Shown in pieces: positions 1-6,416 of a stretch of DNA of 8,902 nt. Within the stretch, counting starts at the first letter, position 1, and the number at the start of each line of letters is the position of its first letter. Made by a program: the position numbers and the translations under genes. Source of the stretch: CALLVF01 sp964632205 (GTDB lineage Bacteria > Patescibacteriota > Microgenomatia > UBA1406 > GWC2-37-13); contig CAZWBE010000017.1 of assembly GCA_964632205.1 (NCBI GenBank), forward strand, positions 1 through 8,902, in the 5' to 3' direction. Below the pieces are notes generated by a model that worked only from the letters and a program-made list of their open reading frames with translations, was not told where the DNA came from and searched no databases.

Positions 1-1
1 A

Positions 2-262
2 GAAGGTTATAAAGATGGCGCTCATGGCTTTTTTTTAGCCATTTTGCAGATGTTTTATTACTTTTTAGTCCATCTATATTATTGGGAAGGAAAGAACTAT
101 GAAAATATTGATAAAAACAATTTAATAATGACAACGACTCAATATTTTAGGTCGGGATTCACAGAGATAAACTATTGGTTGGGAGAAAAAAACCTTATTA
201 GTCAAAGTCAACGATTAAAATTAAAAATCCTTAATAAAATAATTAAAGTTTTGAGGATTTAA
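2..262 (+). CDS. C-terminal fragment of a GT2 glycosyltransferase (WaaE/KdtX-like)
   Basis: The last 86 codons of a gene that begins before the window; the reading frame is open from base 2 and ends at TAA 260-262. The fragment starts EGYKDGAHGFFLAIL and continues with a hydrophobic helix and YYWEGKNYE. This matches the familiar tail of GT2 enzymes of the WaaE/KdtX (beta-1,4-glucosyltransferase-like) group, where a 'KDG.HG' motif precedes a membrane-associated helix ending near 'WE'. Such enzymes move a sugar from a nucleotide donor to a lipid or glycan acceptor at the inner face of the membrane. The catalytic half lies outside the window, so donor and acceptor are unknown. The TTG at 44 is not a real start because homology continues upstream of it. 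The stop lies 3 nt before the next gene, so the two are probably cotranscribed. The final 50 or so residues are basic and not recognisable. Confidence 0.82.
   Translation, partial: EGYKDGAHGFFLAILQMFYYFLVHLYYWEGKNYENIDKNNLIMTTTQYFRSGFTEINYWLGEKNLISQSQRLKLKILNKIIKVLRI
253..256 (+). promoter_or_regulatory. Shine-Dalgarno site (GAGG) for the GTG start at 266
   Basis: GAGG lies 9 nt before the GTG at 266, inside the last codons of the upstream GT2 gene. It supports the unusual GTG start. It is the only convincing, normally spaced Shine-Dalgarno site found at any start in this window, and it belongs to the only start that is clearly internal to a plus-strand operon. Confidence 0.6.
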
Positions 263-265
263 ATC

Positions 266-1813
266 GTGAGAAAAACTCTTCTTTTAATTTTTATTCTCTT
301 AGTTATTTTTTACTTTTTTCAACTCGCTCTTCTTGCTCGCAACTATTCACAATCTCACCGATTTGGCGATGAAGACGCTCATCTGGTTGGTGGTCACTTT
401 TTACTCAAAGGTTATAAAATGTATGAAGATTTTTCTGGTAATCATCAACCAATAAATTATATTTTTCCGGCTTTTGTTCAAAAAATTATTTTACCTAATA
501 GTCTTTATGCTTTTATTGGAAAGCATCGTCAGGCAATTTTTTTTTATTCACTGATTTGGAATTTAATCTATCTTTTAACCTTCGGCAAGGTTCTTTTCTT
601 ATTTACGACAATCTTTGAAATCTGCCGCTATGTTTTGTTAGGAAATAAAGTCTTAGGAGAAGTATTAGCAATGTACCCTTTTATTTTTCTCTTCGGCCTA
701 GCCATTAAGCAAAGTTTTTTTCAAAAGAAAACAACAATTAAAGAAATTGTGCTTTTTTCCTTAAGTACATTTATAGTTACTTTTTCTCTCTTACCCCTTT
801 GGCCAAGTGTTTTAATTTTAAACGCAATCTTAATCCTTATTAATAAAAATAAAAAAAAATTTCTAATCTGGCAAATCGTTCCATTTATTTTTTTGACATT
901 AATTCTTTTTATTTTTGTCCCTTTTAAAAATTTTTTTCGCGATACAATCATCGATAATGTTTTATATGTTATTCCTAAAATGAATAAGTTATCTTCAAAT
1001 TGGGATTATTTAAAAATGATCGTTTTGCCTTTTACTGCTTTTCATTCCCAACCAAACTTTATTGAAATCTTAACTATTGGTTTTTTACCTCTTTATGGTT
1101 TTGTTTCTTATTTTATATATAAAAAGAAAAAAATAATTCCCTGGTTTCTAATTCTTTTTGCTCTAATTCTTTCAAATAATCGGACCACGGAATTAAAGTA
1201 CGGCAATTTTCATGTTCTTCCTTGGTTAGCTGCTTATTTTTTTATTCCAATTGCTTTTTTCAGTTTTCAAAAAAATTTAAAAATTCACTTTTTAATAATT
1301 TTATTAGCTATTTGGGTTAATATTTTTGGTGGAAAGACTGATTATTATGGGCTTATCATGTGGAATCTTAAAAATGATTTAGCTACGGAGCATTATATTA
1401 ATTATTCCGAATCAGTTAAATATGGTTTAGCCATAAAAGCAATCAAAACATCAGGCGATCGACTTTTGGCATTGCCTAACGATACTCTTGTTTTCTGGGT
1501 GGCAGAGGTTGATTTAGCCACCCGACCTCTTGAGGCTTACGACTGGCAATATGATTTACCTCATCATTATAAAGAGTTAATCGATGTTTTTAAAAACCAC
1601 CCGCCCGAGTTTTATCTCAATCACGCCATTAATCCTTTAAGAGGTAATTCTCCCCTTCATCAGTTAATATTAAAAAACCTTAAAGAAAAATATGTTCAAA
1701 TCAATCATCTAGGAAAACCCTCTAATCTTTATCTTTTAAAAAATAAAATTTCTAAAATTACCGATAAACAATGGGAAAATTTTGAGAAATTATTATTTAG
1801 TCGCCCCCAATAA
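266..1813 (+). CDS. GT-C-like integral-membrane glycosyltransferase (GT39-related), 515 aa
   Basis: A polytopic membrane protein with an N-terminal helix (about residues 4-24), a loop, roughly nine or ten more hydrophobic segments, and a soluble C-terminal part from about residue 395. The first loop holds Asp35-Glu36-Asp37 followed by His60-Gln-Pro. This fits the GT-C pattern, where an acidic pair in extracytoplasmic loop 1 is catalytic or binds metal and an 'H.P' element follows. GT-C enzymes use polyprenyl-phosphate sugars on the outer face of the membrane; donor and acceptor cannot be read here. The GTG start is chosen because it has GAGG 9 nt upstream and sits 3 nt after the preceding GT2 stop, which implies an operon. 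Unlike the other GT-C-like proteins here, it has no cysteine pair in its tail; its only obvious Cys is in a hydrophobic segment. The last 21 bp overlap the end of the opposing gene. Class is fairly sure, exact family is not. Confidence 0.8.
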   Translation: MRKTLLLIFILLVIFYFFQLALLARNYSQSHRFGDEDAHLVGGHFLLKGYKMYEDFSGNHQPINYIFPAFVQKIILPNSLYAFIGKHRQAIFFYSLIWNLIYLLTFGKVLFLFTTIFEICRYVLLGNKVLGEVLAMYPFIFLFGLAIKQSFFQKKTTIKEIVLFSLSTFIVTFSLLPLWPSVLILNAILILINKNKKKFLIWQIVPFIFLTLILFIFVPFKNFFRDTIIDNVLYVIPKMNKLSSNWDYLKMIVLPFTAFHSQPNFIEILTIGFLPLYGFVSYFIYKKKKIIPWFLILFALILSNNRTTELKYGNFHVLPWLAAYFFIPIAFFSFQKNLKIHFLIILLAIWVNIFGGKTDYYGLIMWNLKNDLATEHYINYSESVKYGLAIKAIKTSGDRLLALPNDTLVFWVAEVDLATRPLEAYDWQYDLPHHYKELIDVFKNHPPEFYLNHAINPLRGNSPLHQLILKNLKEKYVQINHLGKPSNLYLLKNKISKITDKQWENFEKLLFSRPQ

Positions 1814-2914
1814 AAAATATGCTTTACCGCCGTCGGCATTGAGGATAAAAGTGAATAACGGACTATCTTTGTCAAGGTTAAGATATTCAACTATAGCTTC
1901 GTTTAAAACACAAACTACCTTTTTATCATTACATCGACTAATAACTTTAGACCAATCATTTTCATCAATGTAAATAATCGTTGGAAAAGGATAGTGATAA
2001 GAATAAATTGTTAATAAATTATTAATCTCATCATCTTTTACCATAAATACCTTTTTATTATTTAATTGAACCAATTTCTCAATAAGGTTAATTTTTGCCA
2101 TCCTTCGTTCGTGGCTGTATTTTATTTGATAATGGCGAAAGTACATCTCGAAAAAGAATAAAGAATTAAGAAAATAAAGTAGTAGAAAAAATGGTAAAAA
2201 AATTTTTTTGTTGGTTAATTGATTAAAACCATAAATAATGATTTTAGTAGTAATAAAAAGCAATCCACTACCGGCAAAGATAAAGTGATTAGTTGGCGAA
2301 ACAAAAAGAAAAATTAAAGAAAAAATTCCTAATAATAAAAAGTCTTTTATCTTCGATTTTTTAAAAATTTGATATAAACCTAAAAGGAAAATGGGTAAAA
2401 CAATAGTTTGAAAATAGCCAATTTTAGGAACCCGCAAATAATTAGTTAACGATTCTCCTTGAAAAAATAAAGTTACCAAATTAAACGAATTTTTTAATAA
2501 TTCAATTTTTTCTTTTATCTGATTAATAGTAGGTTGATTAATAAAGAACACTAACAAAAGATAAGAGACAATTAGCAAACTGATTATAAATTTTTTGTTA
2601 CTATAGATGAAAATTACTAACAGAAAAACGACAATTATTGGTGGTAAATAAAATTCTCTAGAAAGCAAAAAAATCCAGGGAGTAGTTGTAAGAAAAAAAG
2701 CGCCAAAAATTTTGTTTTTAAATCGGCGTGAGATTAAAAAAATAGTTAAACTTAAAGAAGCTAGGGGAATAATTCTAAAAAGCCAAAAAAGATTGGGGTT
2801 AATTATTGTTAAAATAAAATTAGGTAAATTATTAATCTCAAAATAGGAAAAAAGAGGATATTTCAATGTTAAAAAGTTAAATAAAAAATAAAAAAAGATA
2901 ATTAAATAGAGCAT
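1793..2914 (-). CDS. Shortened GT39-like membrane protein lacking the loop-1 acidic motif, 373 aa
   Basis: A polytopic membrane protein related to the GT39-type proteins beside it. It keeps the motif TPWIFLLSRE (residues 78-87), equivalent to SPYGIFFSR in the upstream gene and SPWIFHITR in the plus-strand gene at 4738. The segment between helix 1 (about 1-17) and the helix starting near residue 45 is only about 27 residues, against about 65 in the upstream neighbour. It contains no Asp-Glu pair and no GDYK-P-type element. The protein may therefore be catalytically inactive, or act as a partner of the complete enzyme. The start is fixed: an in-frame TAA lies at 2920-2918, just before the ATG. 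The gene overlaps the upstream stop by 13 nt with no Shine-Dalgarno site, suggesting translational coupling. A soluble tail from about residue 265 carries Cys328 and Cys335. The end overlaps the convergent gene by 21 bp. The open frame argues against a random pseudogene. Confidence 0.75.
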   Translation of the reverse strand: MLYLIIFFYFLFNFLTLKYPLFSYFEINNLPNFILTIINPNLFWLFRIIPLASLSLTIFLISRRFKNKIFGAFFLTTTPWIFLLSREFYLPPIIVVFLLVIFIYSNKKFIISLLIVSYLLLVFFINQPTINQIKEKIELLKNSFNLVTLFFQGESLTNYLRVPKIGYFQTIVLPIFLLGLYQIFKKSKIKDFLLLGIFSLIFLFVSPTNHFIFAGSGLLFITTKIIIYGFNQLTNKKIFLPFFLLLYFLNSLFFFEMYFRHYQIKYSHERRMAKINLIEKLVQLNNKKVFMVKDDEINNLLTIYSYHYPFPTIIYIDENDWSKVISRCNDKKVVCVLNEAIVEYLNLDKDSPLFTFILNADGGKAYFLLGATK

Positions 2915-4566
2915 GTCTTAAATTCAACTTGATAATAAGGCAAGATCTGATGAGAATTTTTTGGTGGAGATATGATGTTAATTATTTTAAAACAAGTATT
3001 TTTTTTAAGTTCTTCAAACTCATTTTTAGAAAACAACCCTAAAATTTTTTTCCCTTGAATATTTTGAGAAAGATAATTAGTGATATCTTTTATATCATCA
3101 GTGTAGTAAAACTTATTAAAAGGTTTAATATAACACCAAGGGTTACAAATATATTTTTTTTCTTTAATATATTTATCAACTGGGTAAAGAGTGGCGAATA
3201 AAGGATAAATCTGTGGTTCTCCCAATTCTTTTGAAGTGTAAATAATTGAATCATAATAGGTATGATTTTCTTTAACTAAGGAGGCTAATATATTTGCCTT
3301 ATAATCTAATCTTTGAGCTTGATAGCGATAAGAAAAAAAATAGCTGTAGATAAAATCTCCTACCTGAAGAATGAGTAGAATAAGGAAAGAAAATAAAAAT
3401 ATTTTTTGTTTGTTTAAAAATCTAATTTGTTGCAAACCAAGAACAATGAGAAAAATATCACTACCTAGATAAGTTAAATAACGTTTTGAATGGAATCCTC
3501 CATCAGTGATAAAAGACGGTAAAGGAGAGATAACAATCCATAAAAAAATGAAGAAAAAAACAGGATTCTTAAGATTTTTTAAGATAACAATTAATCCTAT
3601 ATAAAAAAAAGGCAGCGTGCAAAATAATAAAATTGGAAACGGAGCTTCATTACTGGCGATAATATTTCTCTTAAAGGATAAGATATTAATATCAAAATGA
3701 GTCAAATAATTCTTAGACAAAGTATAAGCAATGTAAACACCTTTATTATGGAATACTTTTGATAAAAAATCATTTTTTGTATGATGACGAAATTCATTTA
3801 TTTCTAAAACTAATCCCTTATACAAATTTGACGAAACATTAATGTAACGAATACGGCTTCCTCCCCTTAAGTATTGAAAAATAATAGGAGTGAAAAAAAT
3901 GATAAATACCAAAAAAAGAAATAATTGATTAAATCTTTTTTTATACATAACATACAAAACATAAAAAATAAAAAAAATAGGGGCAATCAACCATGAGGAT
4001 GGATAAGCGTAAAGAGAGACACTTAAAGAAAAAACAGCTCCCAAAAGAAAATATTTTCTATTTTTTCTAATATAGTTAATAAATAATAAAATTGACAAAA
4101 AGATAAAAAAACTACCAGAAATTGATCCGGAAATTGTTCGTGAAAAAAAGATTCCATAAGGTGAAAAAGTCATCAGTAACACTCCTAAAAAAATTAATAA
4201 ATGACTTTTTGTTATTTGTTTTAAAAAGAGGTAAATTAGGGGAATATAAAGAGTGCCAAAAAAAACAGCCGGGAATCGTAACCAAAAAAAATTTGCGTCA
4301 AATATTTTAAAAAGCAAGGCGACAAAATAAATATCAAGTGGTAACTTGTAATCGCCAAAAGCTTTAAAAAATAAAGGAAATCTTATCCCCCACTCATCTT
4401 TCCCCCATTGAGTTATCGCATATGCATTATAGGCAATACTATATTCATCAACATCGATCGGAGGATGATTCGAGACTAAAAAAATTCTAATAATAAAACC
4501 AATAATCGTAAAAAATAAAATTAAAAAATAAGGATAAAAAAGAATTAACTTAGATTTAAAAATCAT
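2902..4566 (-). CDS. GT39-type (PMT-like) membrane glycosyltransferase, 554 aa
   Basis: A polytopic protein with the classic GT39/ArnT-like layout. Helix 1 (about 7-31) is followed by an outer loop with Asp38-Val-Asp40-Glu41, then YNAYAI, GKDEWG (55-60) and FGDYKLP (70-76). LRFP (96-99) comes next, then SPYGIFFSR (135-143) and about ten hydrophobic segments. GT39 family members transfer a sugar from a polyprenyl-phosphate carrier at the outer membrane face, with the loop-1 acidic residues at the active site. The acceptor, protein or lipid, is unknown. The outer C-terminal domain (about 410-554) contains four cysteines: Cys474-NPW-Cys478, Cys525 and Cys552. These could form two disulfides. This is the first gene of a minus-strand pair and overlaps the downstream gene by 13 nt. 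The ATG at 4566 has no Shine-Dalgarno site. A TATAAT box lies 20 nt upstream, so the leader would be about 14 nt. Confidence 0.86.
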   Translation of the reverse strand: MIFKSKLILFYPYFLILFFTIIGFIIRIFLVSNHPPIDVDEYSIAYNAYAITQWGKDEWGIRFPLFFKAFGDYKLPLDIYFVALLFKIFDANFFWLRFPAVFFGTLYIPLIYLFLKQITKSHLLIFLGVLLMTFSPYGIFFSRTISGSISGSFFIFLSILLFINYIRKNRKYFLLGAVFSLSVSLYAYPSSWLIAPIFFIFYVLYVMYKKRFNQLFLFLVFIIFFTPIIFQYLRGGSRIRYINVSSNLYKGLVLEINEFRHHTKNDFLSKVFHNKGVYIAYTLSKNYLTHFDINILSFKRNIIASNEAPFPILLFCTLPFFYIGLIVILKNLKNPVFFFIFLWIVISPLPSFITDGGFHSKRYLTYLGSDIFLIVLGLQQIRFLNKQKIFLFSFLILLILQVGDFIYSYFFSYRYQAQRLDYKANILASLVKENHTYYDSIIYTSKELGEPQIYPLFATLYPVDKYIKEKKYICNPWCYIKPFNKFYYTDDIKDITNYLSQNIQGKKILGLFSKNEFEELKKNTCFKIINIISPPKNSHQILPYYQVEFKTCSI

Positions 4567-4586
4567 ATTTTAAAAATTAAATATTA

Positions 4587-4592
4587 ATTATA
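4587..4592 (-). promoter_or_regulatory. Candidate -10 box (TATAAT) for the minus-strand GT39 pair
   Basis: The minus strand reads TATAAT from 4592 to 4587, a perfect consensus, placing a start site near 4580, about 14 nt before the ATG at 4566. No good -35 hexamer is found at 17-18 nt spacing. The region is so A/T-rich that a chance match is possible. Confidence 0.35.
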
Positions 4593-4597
4593 GTAAA

Positions 4598-4656
4598 ATA
4601 TCTTAAAAATTAATTATTGATAAGACACATAAAATAAAAAAGATATCTTATAAATT
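4598..4656. repeat. Pair of 14-bp near-identical direct repeats (ATATCTTAwAAATT)
   Basis: Copy one is 4598-4611 and copy two is 4643-4656. They agree at 13 of 14 positions and start 45 bp apart. Copy two overlaps the 10-bp palindrome AAGATATCTT. They lie between the two divergent promoters, where operators would be expected, but short A/T-rich repeats also arise by chance. Confidence 0.3.
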
Positions 4657-4720
4657 TTTTTTATATTTTTGATAATATTTGATAAATAAACCTTTTATTA
4701 ATCATATTTATATTAATGAT

Positions 4721-4729
4721 TGATATCAT
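4721..4729 (+). promoter_or_regulatory. Candidate extended -10 (TGATATCAT) for the 4738 gene
   Basis: TGA followed by TATCAT is an extended -10 pattern with one mismatch in the hexamer. It ends 8 nt before the ATG at 4738, so a start site near 4736 would give an essentially leaderless mRNA, which fits the absence of any Shine-Dalgarno site. The same TTGATATnAT sequence at almost the same distance precedes the GT2 gene at 8112. The box lies within a 6-bp inverted repeat (AATGAT 4715-4720, ATCATT 4725-4730). Confidence 0.35.
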
Positions 4730-4737
4730 TTAAATAA

Positions 4738-6345
4738 ATGAAAAATTATCTAGTGATAATTTTTCTTACTATAACGTTTATTGTCGTTCGGCTGTTTTTG
4801 GTTGATCAACAGTTCTTACTTCACGATGAAAGAGATATTGTCCTTTCAGGGTACTCAATCGCCCAAACTGGCAAGGACCTTTTTGGCTATTATTTACCTT
4901 TAAAATTTGATCATATTAGCCCACAAAATCCTCTTTTTGCGATATACTATTCGGCTTTATGGTGGAAAATATTTCCCTATCGATCTGTTTTTTTTGCTCG
5001 ACTTCAGTTTATCATCATCTCGGCTTTATTAATTATTTTGATATATTTACTGATAAATTTTTTAACGAAAAATAAGATAAAAGCTCTTCTTGTTTCCTTG
5101 ATTTTTTGTTTCAGTCCTTGGATATTTCATATAACCCGATTAGCATTGGACATTCCATTAGCTATTGTTACGCTTATAGCAGGTGTTTTCTTGTATTTGA
5201 AAAGAAAAACTTTCTTATCGTACTTATTGTTTTTGATCACTTTTTATACTTATCAAGGATTTCGCTTGCTTATTCCTTTTCTTATCTTTTATTTAGAGAT
5301 ATTCTTTTTTATAAAAGAAAGAAATAAATTATCTTTAAAAAAAGGGTTATTTTTAAATTTTTTCTTTATTTTTATTTTATTCTCTTCTATTTTAATTATT
5401 GACCACGACATCACAAAAAATCGTTTGAGGGAAATAATTTTCTTTGATAGCGAAAAAAATTCTCGTGAAGTAATTTTTCGCCGTATGACTTCTATAGCTC
5501 CCGAGGAGATTAAAGTTATTTTTAACAATAAGTTAACCGTAGCTTTAGATTATGTTTTAACCAATTTTATAAAAGGACAGGATCTTATCTATCTTTTTAA
5601 AGAAGGTGATTATAGTGCTATAAATGGTAATATTGCCTCTGGTCAATTTTTTTTCGTTTTGTTAATTTTTTATTATTTAGGAATAATCTCCTTGGGGAGA
5701 AAGTCAAAAATAGAAGATTTTTATATCATCGGCTTTATTCCTATAGGATTAATTCCAGCTCTTCTTAGCGTTCATGGTTCATCTTTTTCGATAAGAGGTA
5801 TGTTTTCAGGAATTGGATATGCATATATTATTGTTTTAGGCATTTTATTTTCCCAATCAATTCTGAAAAAAATCCGATATCAGAAATTAATAATCGCCAT
5901 TTTTATTCTTTCACTAATTATTAACCTAATTTTTTTCTTTTATACTTATTTTTTTCGTCGGCCAATTTTAGTTGGGGAGATTTTTAATGAAAATGAGCGC
6001 CAGTTAGCTAACTACCTTCTTTCTCATCGGTTTGATAAAAAAGATATTTATCATCATTCTCCTCAAGACATCTATTTGAGCCTAATTTTTCTTGATAATA
6101 GAGCCGATTTAAATAAGGTTCAAATAAATCTTAAAAAAAGTTACCCTTATCGCTGGGAAAATTACACATTCCATAAATGTGATCATAAAATTAATTACAC
6201 ACTTTTAAAAAATGCTATTATTGAAGAAAGATGTTTAACACCGAAATTGTATGAATATTTTAATAATCTTGACAATATTAAGGTAGCCACAAAAATTCCA
6301 TATAAAGACTATTCCTACAAAAATGCCTATTTTATTATTAAATAA
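4738..6345 (+). CDS. GT39-type membrane glycosyltransferase, 535 aa
   Basis: A second complete GT39-type protein, divergent from the one ending at 2902. Helix 1 (about 3-22) is followed by an outer loop with His29-Asp30-Glu31, then GYSIAQTGKDLFG (38-50) and HISPQNPL (59-66). SPWIFHITR follows at 126-134, with about ten hydrophobic segments in all. HISPQNPL occupies the place of GDYK-P-L in the neighbouring protein, so the two probably differ in donor or acceptor. The family transfers sugars from polyprenyl-phosphate donors on the outer membrane face; the actual sugar is unknown. The C-terminal outer domain (about 405-535) has Cys481 and Cys499 as a likely disulfide pair. The ATG has no Shine-Dalgarno site and may be leaderless. 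TAA at 6343 is immediately followed by an in-frame TAG. Membrane-helix Leu, Phe and Ile codons make the coding strand T-rich. Confidence 0.86.
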   Translation: MKNYLVIIFLTITFIVVRLFLVDQQFLLHDERDIVLSGYSIAQTGKDLFGYYLPLKFDHISPQNPLFAIYYSALWWKIFPYRSVFFARLQFIIISALLIILIYLLINFLTKNKIKALLVSLIFCFSPWIFHITRLALDIPLAIVTLIAGVFLYLKRKTFLSYLLFLITFYTYQGFRLLIPFLIFYLEIFFFIKERNKLSLKKGLFLNFFFIFILFSSILIIDHDITKNRLREIIFFDSEKNSREVIFRRMTSIAPEEIKVIFNNKLTVALDYVLTNFIKGQDLIYLFKEGDYSAINGNIASGQFFFVLLIFYYLGIISLGRKSKIEDFYIIGFIPIGLIPALLSVHGSSFSIRGMFSGIGYAYIIVLGILFSQSILKKIRYQKLIIAIFILSLIINLIFFFYTYFFRRPILVGEIFNENERQLANYLLSHRFDKKDIYHHSPQDIYLSLIFLDNRADLNKVQINLKKSYPYRWENYTFHKCDHKINYTLLKNAIIEERCLTPKLYEYFNNLDNIKVATKIPYKDYSYKNAYFIIK

Positions 6346-6416
6346 TAGAAAACATAAGAATAAACTTTTATTTTCTAAATTCAAGAGGTATTAATTGATA
6401 TAATTTTTTATCATTC
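6346..6416. terminator. Convergent 71-bp gap with only weak terminator-like hairpins
   Basis: The gap separates the ends of two converging genes. TAGAAAA (6346-6352) can pair with TTTTCTA (6371-6377), with a further 3 bp inside, but every pair is A-T. A second inverted repeat, ATAAGAAT (6354-6361) with ATTCTTAT (6413-6420), is followed by six T on the plus strand but encloses about 50 nt and runs into the opposing stop. Neither is a convincing intrinsic terminator. Confidence 0.2.

Larger units (their letters stand above)
4567..4737. other. Divergent intergenic region between two GT39-type genes
   Basis: This 171-bp stretch is the only sizeable gap in the window and is even richer in A/T than the genes. 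It must hold promoters for both flanking genes. Visible structure includes a near-exact 14-bp direct repeat, and TTGATA at 4617, 4669, 4679 and 4720. The two middle TTGATA copies sit in TTTGATAA units exactly 10 bp apart. There are also palindromes AAGATATCTT (4640-4649) and TGATATCA (4721-4728). No small coding frame or RNA gene is recognisable. No regulator is encoded nearby, so the repeats have no assigned binding protein. Confidence 0.5.

Noticed and set aside
537..545. Runs of eight or nine A or T inside genes (also near 851-859, 7982-7990 and 8089-8096) as possible phase-variation switches
   Set aside because: Such runs are expected from Phe and Lys codons in so A/T-rich a sequence, and all affected frames are intact. 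Nothing indicates length variation.
721..951. Lysine- and arginine-rich open frames antisense to the membrane-protein genes (also at 5289-5528 and 4122-4310)
   Set aside because: They are the expected complement of T-rich helix codons and carry no start signals or motifs.
1826..1838. GC-rich CCGCCGTCGGC patch near the convergent gene ends as a terminator stem
   Set aside because: The self-complementary arms leave a loop of one base and no T-run follows in the right place. It encodes the Ala-Asp-Gly-Gly of the 373-aa protein.
1782..1973. A 63-codon open frame on the plus strand across the convergent overlap
   Set aside because: It is out of frame with, and antisense to, well-supported membrane-protein genes and has no recognisable features or start signal.
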